48,687 nt of DNA from Anaerobacterium chartisolvens (GTDB taxonomy: Bacteria > Bacillota > Clostridia > Acetivibrionales > DSM-27016): the NCBI RefSeq assembly GCF_003337415.1, contig NZ_QPJT01000029.1, positions 1 to 48,687 on the forward strand, read 5' to 3'. Positions 26,157-35,610 of this stretch are shown here, piece by piece. Position 1 is the first letter of the stretch, and the number at the start of each line of letters is the position of its first letter. The position numbers were made by a program, and so were the translations under genes. Under the pieces are notes generated by a model. It ran no database searches and was not told the origin of the DNA. It was given only the letters and a program-made list of their open reading frames with translations.

Positions 26157-28545
26157 TGAAAGATATTCCGCTAAAAAGGTCCGTTTTAGACAACGAGACT
26201 ATCGTAACGATAAAGTACCAAGTTCTATTCCAGAACCAGCTAAATGGATATATGAAAACAAAAAAAATATATCTGATCATCTTAAAAAGCTTATGTTTCA
26301 AGTTAATCACCTTTTAAAAAACTATATACCCCAAAAAGTGGTACAAATGGGCGAAGAGGAAATTCCTGTTCCTGTAATTATTAGAATGCATGATAGAAAG
26401 CTTGCTAAAAGCCATAGGCCAGACTCAATATTAAATGAAATAGGTTCTAAGATTATTTCAATCCATGGTTTAGGAGAATATATTATTGGTGTATCAAGTA
26501 ATACACTTGAAGAATTTTTCGATTTATTAAATAATCTTCTCCCCGAAATTCCAAGCCATAGAGAAAACTGGATATATAATAAAAATGATAAAAATGGAAT
26601 ACCTCGTCCTTCAATAATTTCTGAAAGATTAAATGAATACGAGTTATTACATGAGTTGACTTCAATAACGGATATTCTTGAATATTCTACTAAGGATGTT
26701 CTTATAGATATGACTACTACTAATTATTATGATGCAGAACAAGATGGCCAAATCAAAGTGCGTTTTTTCAATTATGGAAGCAACAAGTTAGATAATTTAG
26801 CTTTAACAAGTTTTATAAAGCAATTTCAGGATTTAGGAATAAGAAAAAGCAAAATCCAAAAGTTATCATATTCAAAAAAGTTTAATACTTATATAGTACC
26901 TTATATAAGTGAAAAAATAACAGCACAAATGGCTAACTTCCCGGGCGTAGAACATATATCCACATATCTAAAATTTCAAAACCTAACTACTAATCCTTCT
27001 CTTTCTGACAATAAAATTGATGTTATTACCCCTAAAGAAGGAGTTTCATATCCTAAGGTTGCAATTGTTGACTCCGGTATATCGCCAGATAATATATATT
27101 TGAAACCTTGGGTGACTCAGCAAGAATCCTTTGTTCTACAGGACAGGCAAAATAACTATCATGGGGATTTTATTGGAGGTTTGTTAGTTTACGGACATAT
27201 TATAAACCCGGAATTAAAAGAAATTGTTGATAGTGGTGTCAAAATACTGGATATCGTAGTAATCCCTGATCCAGAAAAAGAAACTATTCGTGAGAATGAA
27301 CTTATTGCATCGCTTATTGATGCATTAGATTTACATTCTGAAGACTATCGTGTATGGAATTTATCTTTAGGCACTAAGTGCCTTTGCGCTAGTATTGTTT
27401 CCGATTTTACTGCAGCAATGGATGAACTTCAGGATACATATAAAGTGATTTTTATTATGGCTGCAGGTAATTATGAGACTTTGAGAGACAATTGGCCTGT
27501 AAATGATTTCTTTGAAGATGATGAGGATAGAATTTGTATACCCGCGGATTCAGTTAGAGCTGTAACAGTTGGTTCAATTGCTATGATGCATGATGATAGT
27601 ACGTTGGTAACAACAGGAAATATAGCCCCGTACTCTAGAAGAGGGCCAGGAGTCGGATTAAGTATTAAGCCTGAAGTAGTTCACTTTAGTGGTAATCCCC
27701 CAACATTCCCAATAAAATCGATAAATTCCGTTGGTAAAATCATTGGAGATTATGGAACAAGCTTCTCAACCCCCATGATATCAAGTATTTTAGCAGAATA
27801 CTTTGAATTGTATCCAAATGAGTTGAGTTGTAATCTTGCTCGAGCTTTATTAGTCCATAGTGCCGTTCACCCAATTACAAACAAAAGAGTTAGTCTAGCA
27901 AATGATCATTATTTTTATGGTTTCGGTATCCCCAAAAGATTACAAAATGTTCTCTATGGAAATGAGCATGAAATAACGCTAATCTACGAAGGACGGTTAA
28001 ACTACAGGGAAGGTATAAACTGGATTAAAGTTGCCGATTTTCCATTTCCTCAATCCCTTGAACTAGAGGATAAAAAAATTCGAGGAGAAATTATAGTTAC
28101 AATTGCATATGAGCCGAATTTAATACCTTATTTAGGCAGTCAATATTGCAGATGTAACATTGACTTAAAATTACGCTCATTAGTAAACGGAACATTGAAT
28201 ACAATTTCTAAAGGCTGCTCAGCAAAAGAGATGGATGTTGAAGAACAATGGGAAAAAAACCAGATGACAAAATTACTGAAGTGGTCCTCAATAAAACAAA
28301 TCTATTTTAGCAGCCTTCGAGGAACAAAAGGATCAAGTGAAATATCATTAGAATTATCACCAACTTGGAGAGATATAGATGAAAGACAAGAAATACCTTT
28401 TGCAGTTGTTATAACTATCAGAGATCCTAAGAAAATAGCACCAGTATATAGCGATGTTACTAAATTATTGCTACAATCATTTCAAAGTACAGACGTTAAT
28501 ATTAAGTATATACCTGTTAGAACAGGACTTATTAAAACAATTTAG
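26149..28545 (+). CDS. S8 subtilisin-like serine protease, ATPase partner
   Basis: 798 aa from ATG 26149, which overlaps the AAA+ stop; the frame runs upstream to 26113 but that start lies deep in the ATPase gene. The catalytic triad is complete: Asp308 in VAIVDSGI, His338 in NNYHGDFIGG and Ser538 in YGTSFSTP. About 300 residues precede the protease domain and 230 follow it. No signal peptide or propeptide is evident, so it probably acts in the cytoplasm. Coupled translation with the ATPase supports a two-component proteolytic defence module. Confidence 0.88.
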   Translation: MTDERYSAKKVRFRQRDYRNDKVPSSIPEPAKWIYENKKNISDHLKKLMFQVNHLLKNYIPQKVVQMGEEEIPVPVIIRMHDRKLAKSHRPDSILNEIGSKIISIHGLGEYIIGVSSNTLEEFFDLLNNLLPEIPSHRENWIYNKNDKNGIPRPSIISERLNEYELLHELTSITDILEYSTKDVLIDMTTTNYYDAEQDGQIKVRFFNYGSNKLDNLALTSFIKQFQDLGIRKSKIQKLSYSKKFNTYIVPYISEKITAQMANFPGVEHISTYLKFQNLTTNPSLSDNKIDVITPKEGVSYPKVAIVDSGISPDNIYLKPWVTQQESFVLQDRQNNYHGDFIGGLLVYGHIINPELKEIVDSGVKILDIVVIPDPEKETIRENELIASLIDALDLHSEDYRVWNLSLGTKCLCASIVSDFTAAMDELQDTYKVIFIMAAGNYETLRDNWPVNDFFEDDEDRICIPADSVRAVTVGSIAMMHDDSTLVTTGNIAPYSRRGPGVGLSIKPEVVHFSGNPPTFPIKSINSVGKIIGDYGTSFSTPMISSILAEYFELYPNELSCNLARALLVHSAVHPITNKRVSLANDHYFYGFGIPKRLQNVLYGNEHEITLIYEGRLNYREGINWIKVADFPFPQSLELEDKKIRGEIIVTIAYEPNLIPYLGSQYCRCNIDLKLRSLVNGTLNTISKGCSAKEMDVEEQWEKNQMTKLLKWSSIKQIYFSSLRGTKGSSEISLELSPTWRDIDERQEIPFAVVITIRDPKKIAPVYSDVTKLLLQSFQSTDVNIKYIPVRTGLIKTI

Positions 28546-28558
28546 GGGTTAAGTAAAA

Positions 28559-29245
28559 ATGAATTTTAGTGTATTTGTTATTCGGATAATTTTACTTCTT
28601 TTACCAGGAATAATTGGAGCAAAGATATACAGAAAACTCAGAGGTAAACGCACAAAAAAAGACTGGGAAGATTATTCGGAAATATTTATTTTTTCTGTTG
28701 TAAGCTATGTTTTACTTGGTATTTTACAATCAGTGAATTTAGTCATCCATCCTTTTTCATTTTCATGTAAGTACTCAGCTATTACTGCTTTCAACGCTTT
28801 TGTGGATGAAAAAGCTGCAATTAATTGGGATGAAGTTTTATTTTCTGTAGTAATCGGGATTATTTTGGCTTACATAGCATCGTATATTTATAGGTTTAAA
28901 ATTATTAATAGATTTGGACGCTTAATTAGCGCTACGAAGAGATATGGTGATGAAGATGTCTGGGATTACTTGCATAATATTCCTAATATAGAATGGATGG
29001 TGATACGAGATCACAAAATAAATATGTATTATTATTGTTGGATAAAAGTTTTTTCTGAAACTGATGAAAAAAGGGAACTGTTATTAGGAGATGTATCAGT
29101 TTATAATGCGGATGGACAGTTTTGTTATGATACAAAAGCTATGTATATCTCGAGAGAATATCATGACTTAACAATAGAATTTTTTGATACAGGTGACATA
29201 CAAGATACCCAAATTACTGGAGAGGAGCGCGATCAAAGTGAGTAA
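28559..29245 (+). CDS. DUF6338-like membrane protein
   Basis: 228 aa. N-terminal membrane segments at about residues 5-20, 45-60 and 92-112 are followed by a soluble C-terminal domain ('YGDEDVWDYLHNIPNIEWMVIRDH' region, then beta-rich 'GDVSVYNADGQFCYDTKAMYI'). This is the pattern of DUF6338 proteins. It starts 14 bp after the subtilase stop in the same operon. Membrane location could make it the effector or anchor of the ATPase/protease module; that is inference. Confidence 0.6.
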   Translation: MNFSVFVIRIILLLLPGIIGAKIYRKLRGKRTKKDWEDYSEIFIFSVVSYVLLGILQSVNLVIHPFSFSCKYSAITAFNAFVDEKAAINWDEVLFSVVIGIILAYIASYIYRFKIINRFGRLISATKRYGDEDVWDYLHNIPNIEWMVIRDHKINMYYYCWIKVFSETDEKRELLLGDVSVYNADGQFCYDTKAMYISREYHDLTIEFFDTGDIQDTQITGEERDQSE

Positions 29246-29387
29246 AGATGCAAACCCAAAGGGTGAAAAGATTGTTAACTTTAGTATTTTGAATGAAAGT
29301 ATGAGTAAAAAGGGCGGTCAAAATCCTCGGCCTTCAAATCCTAAACCTAATTTTTCACCTCCACCTCAAAAACCTAAGCAGTCTTAA
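29238..29387 (+). CDS. Small basic Pro/Lys-rich peptide, fourth gene of the AAA+/S8 operon
   Basis: 49 aa from GTG 29238, which overlaps the stop of the DUF6338-like gene (GTGAGTAA) and has GGAGAGGAG upstream. The C-terminal half is almost all Pro, Lys, Asn and Ser. Its reading frame extends upstream to 29184 inside the previous gene, but the overlap start fits an operon better. Small Pro/Lys-rich proteins encoded at the end of DUF6338 operons have no known function. It could be a substrate of the adjacent protease, a guess only. Confidence 0.5.
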   Translation: MSKDANPKGEKIVNFSILNESMSKKGGQNPRPSNPKPNFSPPPQKPKQS

Positions 29388-29400
29388 CACTCAAAATTTA

Positions 29401-29634
29401 ATGACAAGAGTCACCACCAAATTGGTAGTGCAGATAGAGAGGCCTAAATACTACTCTAGGGAAATGTCAATGTGTCTGGGTGTTACGGCTATATCTATAA
29501 TATCATCAGCAGAAGGGGATTGTAATAGACGTGCCAAACAGCAAAAAAGCAAGGTGTCCTTCTGGGAGTGCGTCAGATATTTGCTGCCCCGAGGAAAAGT
29601 AACAGCTCCTTAACTGTGCCTCTCGGCAAAAGAT
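29401..29634 (+). pseudogene. Decayed internal fragment of the ftsK/spoIIIE-like gene
   Basis: From about 29461 to 29632 the DNA is clearly homologous to 40742-40912 inside the intact ftsK-like gene (both encode 'EMSM-LGVTAISIISSAEG'). Small deletions and frame changes (for example at 'GGGGATTGTAATAGACG') destroy the frame after about 20 codons. No ATPase motif is present. A piece of a gene whose intact copy lies 11 kb downstream shows that this cargo passed through, or was copied from, an ftsK-adjacent position in a related element. Confidence 0.85.
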
Positions 29635-29723
29635 TGTAGCAATCAATAATGAGAATTTGGTTTAGAACGTTTGTAATAATCAAGTTTTTATAAAAAATAT
29701 AAAATTGAGGTGAAACTAAGCCA

Positions 29724-30524
29724 ATGAAGCAGGTTGCAAAATATATTTCAAGGAAAACATTGTTATACAAGACCGGTGTAGAATATGGTGATTATACTAT
29801 AAATCATGTGCAGGGATGTTCGCACGGGTGCCAGTACCCATGTTATGCCTTTTTGCTTGCCAAGAGATTTGGCAAAGTGGGAACATATGAGGAATGGCTT
29901 GAGCCGCAAGTGGTTCATAACGCATTATCTTTATTAGGCAATGAAATTCCTAAACTAAAGTCAAAAATTCAATCGGTACATCTTTGTTTTACCACCGATC
30001 CATTTATGTTTGGATATTCTGAAATTAGCAAATTGAGCGTTGATATAATTAGATTACTCAATGAGGCGGGAATTAAATGCACTGCATTGACAAAGGGAAT
30101 ATTACCCGCAGAGCTTGCAGAACTGAGCAAGGAAAACGAATATGGTATTACCTTAATATCATTAAATGAAGATTACAGAAGAGAATATGAACCATATTCA
30201 GCTACCTACCAGCAGCGAATTTCAAGCCTTTATTATTTGCATAAAAAGGGATATAAGACCTGGGTAAGTATTGAGCCTTATCCTACACCCAATATAATAG
30301 ATCAGAATTTTTCTGAAATATTGAACTCAGTTGCTTTTGCTGACAAAATTATTTTCGGGAGATTAAATTATAACCCGAAAGTCACACAGTACAAAAATTA
30401 TAAGGACTTCTACAACACTTTAAGCGAACAGGTAATAGATTTTTGCCAGTCAAGAAACAAGGAATATCATATTAAAAATGGCACTATGACGGATAAAGGG
30501 AATAGAATTATAGCTGCAATATAG
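29724..30524 (+). CDS. Radical-SAM-like protein with CX3CX3C cluster
   Basis: 266 aa, ATG 29724 with GAGGTGA upstream. The N-terminal region has 'HVQGCSHGCQYPCYAF', a three-Cys cluster like that of spore-photoproduct-lyase-type radical SAM proteins, but with CX3CX3C spacing instead of CX3CX2C. Downstream stretches 'VHLCFTTDPFMFG', 'ALTKGIL', 'GITLISLNEDYRREYEP' and 'WVSIEPYPTPN' follow the TIM-barrel order of that family. Substrate unknown. It is monocistronic with its own terminator. Similar genes occur on mobile elements in Firmicutes. Confidence 0.75.
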   Translation: MKQVAKYISRKTLLYKTGVEYGDYTINHVQGCSHGCQYPCYAFLLAKRFGKVGTYEEWLEPQVVHNALSLLGNEIPKLKSKIQSVHLCFTTDPFMFGYSEISKLSVDIIRLLNEAGIKCTALTKGILPAELAELSKENEYGITLISLNEDYRREYEPYSATYQQRISSLYYLHKKGYKTWVSIEPYPTPNIIDQNFSEILNSVAFADKIIFGRLNYNPKVTQYKNYKDFYNTLSEQVIDFCQSRNKEYHIKNGTMTDKGNRIIAAI

Positions 30525-30552
30525 TAATGCTTTAGAAATGTTGCAAATTTTG

Positions 30553-30590
30553 AAATGCAGATCAGTTTATGTGGTCTGCATTTTGTTTTT
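30553..30590 (+). terminator. Rho-independent terminator after the radical-SAM gene
   Basis: AAATGCAGATCA and TGGTCTGCATTT form a 12-bp stem with one G/T wobble and a 7-base loop, followed by a T-rich run. It separates the radical-SAM gene from the recombinase copy at 30631. Confidence 0.8.
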
Positions 30591-30630
30591 ATCTTGTATT
30601 TTTAAAATATTTTCAGGAGCGTAATTTAAT

Positions 30631-31340
30631 ATGAATAATATAAGGACACCGGCAAAGAAAAAAGCAAGGGAGCTTGCAAAATATCTAAGAGGTGAAAGGC
30701 CGGATTACTATTATCTTAAAGCATTGTTTAAGGAGCTGCGTACTGAGCTTGAGGTGCAGGTGCCGGGAAGCTCAAGGAAGCTGCCCTATGTTCCGACAGA
30801 GGATGAGCTGAAAAGGTACTATAATGCTGTATGGAGCTCCAGCAATTTTCAGGATATGCTGATAATAAAGACGCTGCTTTACACCGGGGCAAGGGTAAGC
30901 GAGCTTGCTAATATAAGGATTGATGAGATTGACTTCCAGAGCTGCAGGATCAGGATAACTCTCAGGGGAAGGGCAAGAAGGACAGGATGGTGCCGTTCCC
31001 GCAATCCTTCAAGGAGCTGCTTGCAATGCACCACAGGAGCATGAAGGAAAAGGGGGCCATATATTTATTTGAATCTTCTTGGAAAAAGAAGTATTCGGAA
31101 AGAGGAATTCGGAAAATTATGGCGAAATATACAAATAAGGCAGGTATAAAACAGCAATTGTCGCCTCATAAGCTGAGGCATTTCCTCTTTACATGGCTGA
31201 AGAAGCAGGGGGTAGACGATGCACTTATTCAGCCTTATTCAGGCCATGAGAGCAGGCAGGCTCTGGAGGTGTACTCAAAGCTGGCGATTACTGAGGCTCA
31301 GGAGAAGTATGATGAGGTTATAGGGAAGTTTCCGGTGTGA
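30631..31340 (+). pseudogene. Tyrosine recombinase, full-length copy with a frameshift
   Basis: The sequence is near-identical to the recombinase at 16962 from its ribosome-binding site to its stop, but about 2 bases are inserted near 30960 ('ATAACTCTCAGGGG' for 'ATAAATCAGGGG'). This splits it into an N-terminal frame (with GARVSEL) and a C-terminal frame from 30987 (with HKLRH, SGHES and Tyr). It is probably inactive unless frameshifting or a sequencing error applies. It is followed by left-type site L3 and the NACHT cargo. Confidence 0.9.
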
Positions 31341-31341
31341 G

Positions 31342-31369
31342 GGTGGGGATTATGGCTATAATGCGAAGT
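31342..31369 (+). other. Dif-like recombination site, left type, copy L3
   Basis: Outer arm GGTGGGGATTA, centre TGGCTA, cargo-side arm TAATGCGAAGT. The cargo-side arm pairs with that of R3 (CATTCGCATTA) over TTCGCATTA. It begins 1 bp after the recombinase stop. Confidence 0.5.
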
Positions 31370-31403
31370 TGGCTGATAAATAAAATCCAACATGGAGGCT
31401 CTT

Positions 31404-34400
31404 ATGCAAGACATCAATTGGAATATGTTTAACCTTAAAAATCCTGATAAACGAATGGCTTTCCAAAATATGTGTAAACATTTATTTTGCAGAGAATTAA
31501 GTATCAGTGGATATGATTTACAAGCAAATTATAATAATGCTGGTTTGGAAGCAAAACCAGTACTTCATGATGGCAAATATTATGGGTTTCAGTGTAAATA
31601 TGTAGAACTAGCAACGAACCCTAATAATTTTTACCGACAAATAAAAAAATCTTTAGATATTGCATATCGAATCTATAAAAGCCAGTTGGATGTTATTTAT
31701 ATATATTCCAATGCTGATATTCAACCCGACATTTCTGATAATGAGGCTTCTACTCAAAAAAGTGATACAAATCGACTCAAAATACAAGAAGATGCTCGTA
31801 AGAACGGTATAACAATAGAATGGAATACCAAAGACAGCCTAGAACTTATATTAAATGAGCCAAAAAATGATGATATTGCAACTTTTTATTTTTCAGAGAG
31901 TAGAGAACTAAATTTTTTAGACAGTTCTATTTCTATTGAGGATAAGACCTTCTTAAATTCAGAGGAATTTATTCCTTTGCCGATTAGAGAGCATACTGGC
32001 TATGATGATGTTATATGTCTTTTGCAAAAAAGATGTTGTGCTATAGTTCTTGGTGACGCTGGAACTGGTAAAACTTTAATGATGAAGAAATTCTTCTCTC
32101 ACTTTAAGGATGATTTTTTAAAAAATTATTCAAATGCTATAACGGGAGCAACTATTTTCCCCGTATTCATAAGATTGCGGGAATGTATTAATGGAAATTT
32201 GGAAGATATTCTGCGGCAGCGATTAAGAGATTATAGAATTGACAAAACAGCGAATACATTTAAATACTTATACTTTCTTGATGGATTAGATGAAGTCTCA
32301 GCAAATTTCATTGATAATATCCTAAACTATGTTGAAACCGTAAAAGACTACGAGAACACACACGGAATTGTATTTTCATCAAGAAAAGACTCATTTAATT
32401 TAGTATTTATGTATAGACATTTTCCTGATATAAAAAAAATAGGACTATTACCACTAACTATAAAGTATATTGAAGACTATTTTAGGGCAAAAAAAGATGA
32501 AAATAAAATTAAAAAGCTCCAAGAATTAACAGGTAAAAACAGATCTTTGGTTGCTGACCTTAATGATATTTTTTCTATTAACCTTTTCTGGAATATGATA
32601 GAAAGAGTTGATGAAGCAACTACAAAAATTGATTTATGTGAACAAAGTGTCAATTACTTTCTAAATAAATACAATAAATTAAATGAGATAAGCCTACCAG
32701 AGCCCAAAACACAATATATTAAAGAGTTGTTCAGTGATATTGCGTATCATATGAGAACATCAAATTTGCTCAATATCAAGCTTCATAAATTACAATTATT
32801 AATACAAGGTAGATTTGACAGATTAACCTATGATGACACTAACAAAATTATTTATTGCTTTAGTGAATTATTTTTTGAAAAAGCGGATCATCAGGATCAA
32901 ATGATATTTTCTTTCAGGCATAGAAGATTTCAGGAGTATTTTCTGTGTAAAAAAGTATTAGAAGTTTTTCCTAAACATCCCTGTGTTTTAAGAGAACTTC
33001 AGCTATTAAATGATAAAGATTTCATTTTAATGCTTTTTCTGAAATATGGAATAAAAGAAAGCATTGCAAATAGAAATATTTTATTAAATCTTGCTTTAAG
33101 ATTCTTTGAAGCGTATTTAGGTTCAGATTACTGGGCTGGATATAAAGATAGCTATATTGGTATAAGAAGTGACTATGGGGTTGGGGGTGTAAATCCTTTT
33201 GAGCAGGATGAATTTATCAATGCTTTGGCAAGTCAGACAATAGAGAATATCTTTATACTTTTTGAGAGCCTTGGCATCAAGAAGGCTAATCTGAGCAATC
33301 CCAAAATTTTTTCTAAGCTAATAGTATTATTTCACAAAAAAAACAATATCAATGTATTTGATAATATGAGAAAACATTTTTCTTATAAGGAAGAAGAATT
33401 AGAAAAAATAAAGTTCAATTCTATATATGACATGTTGTATTTTAATAAATTTTTTTGTGAAAAAGATATTAGTTTAAAAGTATATGATGAAAGAATCAAG
33501 AAATTTAAAATAAATCCCAACACTGATTTTATGTCAATTGCAGATGAAGGTTGTCAGCATGTTTTATCCTTCTTTAATTATTTAATCGATTATAACATTC
33601 CATTCTTATGTACAATAATTAAAGAAATAGAAATTGAACATCTAGAACTTTTATGTTACCAGCTTCTGAGAAACGAGTATATTCATTTGATCGTTTCAGA
33701 AGAAACAGAAGTAACCAATTTAAAAAGTAGTATTGTCGCAAGAATTGAAAACAATGATAAAGATACATTCTTGCTAAATACTATTGTTTTTTATAATCTA
33801 GTGACGCATAAAGATTATGGTATTGAAACATTAAAAACGAGATTTGAAAAAGTCAACCAAAATAATTTACCAACATGGGAGAGAAATATTGAAGCTAACC
33901 AGTATATAGCTATCTTGCTCAAAAAGAATAAAACTATATATACTCCAAATTACAAATTTGGTATAGAAATTAAAAATATATCTATATCAGACAATTCATT
34001 AGATAGTATTTTGCAGAAAATTATTTCTGTTGTGAAGAATTACAATTTTTCAACTTATAATTGGTTCAAATATAAGAATTCAAACTTAATAGGAGCTATT
34101 TTAGCGACATATCCTTTTGTATTGGATGACATAAAAAAAGTTTTACACTTGTTATTTAAGTATGATAGTGTTGTGAGTATGCTTACTATTTTTTATAGTA
34201 TTTTTAATATAAACCTTAATCTCTTTAAGCAGGTTGCAAATGAAGCTATTCTAAACAAAATCTACGAAGAATCGACCAAACAATTGTCTTATTACGATGA
34301 TAACTCAAATGCAGAACATATGTTTTCGGCTATGTATGCTTATTTTAATACGGGTAAAAGCCATCAGCTACTTTTAAAAGGATTAAACAATTCTATCTGC

Positions 34401-35510
34401 CGACCAGCCTTTAGAGGAGAAGATTTGATTGATCATGTATTACCATACTGTCTTAGTTTATTTGCAGTAGATAATTGGTACAGTGAATATCAATTGGAAA
34501 TATTTGCATCGCGAATATATGACATGCTAAAGATTATGTCTGATACTACTGATGGGGGCACAGATTTATCGCTTTTCAAAGAAGTTTTACTTGAATATAT
34601 TCCTTCAAGTTCTCTTTTGAATGAAGATGAAATTTATAATACAAAAACAAAAAATATGGATAAAGAAACTGAGAATAGCAAAGGTGCAGTGGCTGGCTTA
34701 CAGAAAAACAATTTAACTATGGAAAACATAGATCATTATTACAAATGCCGAATTGATGGGGCTGATTATAATTCCACAGAAACTTGGGAGAGCCTAATAA
34801 ACTTTGAATTGGAAAACGATAAAGATTTAAATAATTTGTTTAGCGTTTTAATAGATAATCGTTATCCTGAGCCATATGGGGGTAAAGTAAATGAGGTATT
34901 CCCTTTAATTACTGCTGTTCTATTAAAGAACCCTAAAACCAAGCAGCGGATTATCGACTTTATAATATCGCAAGGAGGCAGGAGTGGTTTGGTCAATATG
35001 ATTAAAGCATCCATGTACAACTCAGATATTGCCAGTGGAAAACGTTATTTTGAGGAATTACTTTTACTGTGCGAAATGATTGTTTACCCAATGAACGCAA
35101 GTTCTTTAAAGGCTGAAAAGAGAGTTGATTTAGTATCTGATATAATATCAAAAATAGAAAATAGCACGAAAGAAGATTGGTATATTAATGAAAACGATGA
35201 AAGAATATTGCGGTTAGACCCTAACATAAAAATTATATCAAGCGACTTTGATGAACGCAGACAATTTCATGAAGAATGGGCAATAAGATATTCAGATTCC
35301 CATGCTTATTTATACCAATATTATCTGTATTATAATTCAAGCTTAATAAAAAAATACAAATTGGTTTCTGTAGATGGGGGCAGAGCGACTTTACCCATTC
35401 CTCGTGCAGGAACAAATATTGTATCGAGAAAAGATTATAGGTTTGCGCTAATTATTAATGAGAGCAGGATATTAGAGTATGTTTATCGCTATGGGTTGAT
35501 AGTTGAATGA
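31404..35510 (+). CDS. NACHT/STAND NTPase with N-terminal Mrr-like nuclease domain
   Basis: 1368 aa from ATG 31404, preferred over ATG 31392 because GGAGG lies at 31394-31398. The first 170 residues resemble an Mrr/PD-(D/E)XK nuclease: Glu49 in AGLEAK and Gln63-Cys64-Lys65 in GFQCKYV, then a helix and a 'VIYIYSNAD' strand. The NACHT core has Walker A GDAGTGKT (217-224) and Walker B FLDGLDEV (Asp293). The C-terminal 900 residues are probably the sensor. This layout fits bacterial NLR-like anti-phage proteins in which target sensing activates a DNA-cutting domain. It is AT-rich, stands alone, and is preceded by L3. Confidence 0.82.
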   Translation: MQDINWNMFNLKNPDKRMAFQNMCKHLFCRELSISGYDLQANYNNAGLEAKPVLHDGKYYGFQCKYVELATNPNNFYRQIKKSLDIAYRIYKSQLDVIYIYSNADIQPDISDNEASTQKSDTNRLKIQEDARKNGITIEWNTKDSLELILNEPKNDDIATFYFSESRELNFLDSSISIEDKTFLNSEEFIPLPIREHTGYDDVICLLQKRCCAIVLGDAGTGKTLMMKKFFSHFKDDFLKNYSNAITGATIFPVFIRLRECINGNLEDILRQRLRDYRIDKTANTFKYLYFLDGLDEVSANFIDNILNYVETVKDYENTHGIVFSSRKDSFNLVFMYRHFPDIKKIGLLPLTIKYIEDYFRAKKDENKIKKLQELTGKNRSLVADLNDIFSINLFWNMIERVDEATTKIDLCEQSVNYFLNKYNKLNEISLPEPKTQYIKELFSDIAYHMRTSNLLNIKLHKLQLLIQGRFDRLTYDDTNKIIYCFSELFFEKADHQDQMIFSFRHRRFQEYFLCKKVLEVFPKHPCVLRELQLLNDKDFILMLFLKYGIKESIANRNILLNLALRFFEAYLGSDYWAGYKDSYIGIRSDYGVGGVNPFEQDEFINALASQTIENIFILFESLGIKKANLSNPKIFSKLIVLFHKKNNINVFDNMRKHFSYKEEELEKIKFNSIYDMLYFNKFFCEKDISLKVYDERIKKFKINPNTDFMSIADEGCQHVLSFFNYLIDYNIPFLCTIIKEIEIEHLELLCYQLLRNEYIHLIVSEETEVTNLKSSIVARIENNDKDTFLLNTIVFYNLVTHKDYGIETLKTRFEKVNQNNLPTWERNIEANQYIAILLKKNKTIYTPNYKFGIEIKNISISDNSLDSILQKIISVVKNYNFSTYNWFKYKNSNLIGAILATYPFVLDDIKKVLHLLFKYDSVVSMLTIFYSIFNINLNLFKQVANEAILNKIYEESTKQLSYYDDNSNAEHMFSAMYAYFNTGKSHQLLLKGLNNSICRPAFRGEDLIDHVLPYCLSLFAVDNWYSEYQLEIFASRIYDMLKIMSDTTDGGTDLSLFKEVLLEYIPSSSLLNEDEIYNTKTKNMDKETENSKGAVAGLQKNNLTMENIDHYYKCRIDGADYNSTETWESLINFELENDKDLNNLFSVLIDNRYPEPYGGKVNEVFPLITAVLLKNPKTKQRIIDFIISQGGRSGLVNMIKASMYNSDIASGKRYFEELLLLCEMIVYPMNASSLKAEKRVDLVSDIISKIENSTKEDWYINENDERILRLDPNIKIISSDFDERRQFHEEWAIRYSDSHAYLYQYYLYYNSSLIKKYKLVSVDGGRATLPIPRAGTNIVSRKDYRFALIINESRILEYVYRYGLIVE

Positions 35511-35549
35511 ATAAATACTGGAAAGGGAACTTATTATTTTTTACTCAGC

Positions 35550-35570
35550 TTCCCATTATAATAATGGGTT
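35550..35570. repeat. Palindrome CCCATTAT-A-ATAATGGG between cargo genes
   Basis: A 17-bp perfect palindrome centred at 35560 (CCCATTAT and ATAATGGG around one A). Its left half, with flanking GCTT, equals the cargo-side arm of R2. The centre is too short (3 bp between ATTA and TAAT) for a normal two-arm site, so it may be a fused remnant of two arms. Confidence 0.5.
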
Positions 35571-35610
35571 ATGCGCTGCTCCAAGGATAAATAGAGGAGG
35601 ATAAAGTGTA

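Noticed and set aside
29401-29613. A 70-aa gene of its own
   Set aside because: The DNA matches the inside of the ftsK-like gene with frame-breaking changes; it is a remnant.
30631-31340. Two separate recombinase genes (frames 30631-31044 and 30987-31340)
   Set aside because: Both frames align to successive parts of the intact recombinase at 16962; a small insertion near 30960 explains the split.
35548-35575. A full dif-like site between the NACHT and Mrr genes
   Set aside because: ATTA and TAAT are only 3 bp apart instead of 6. Listed as a palindrome, not as a site.
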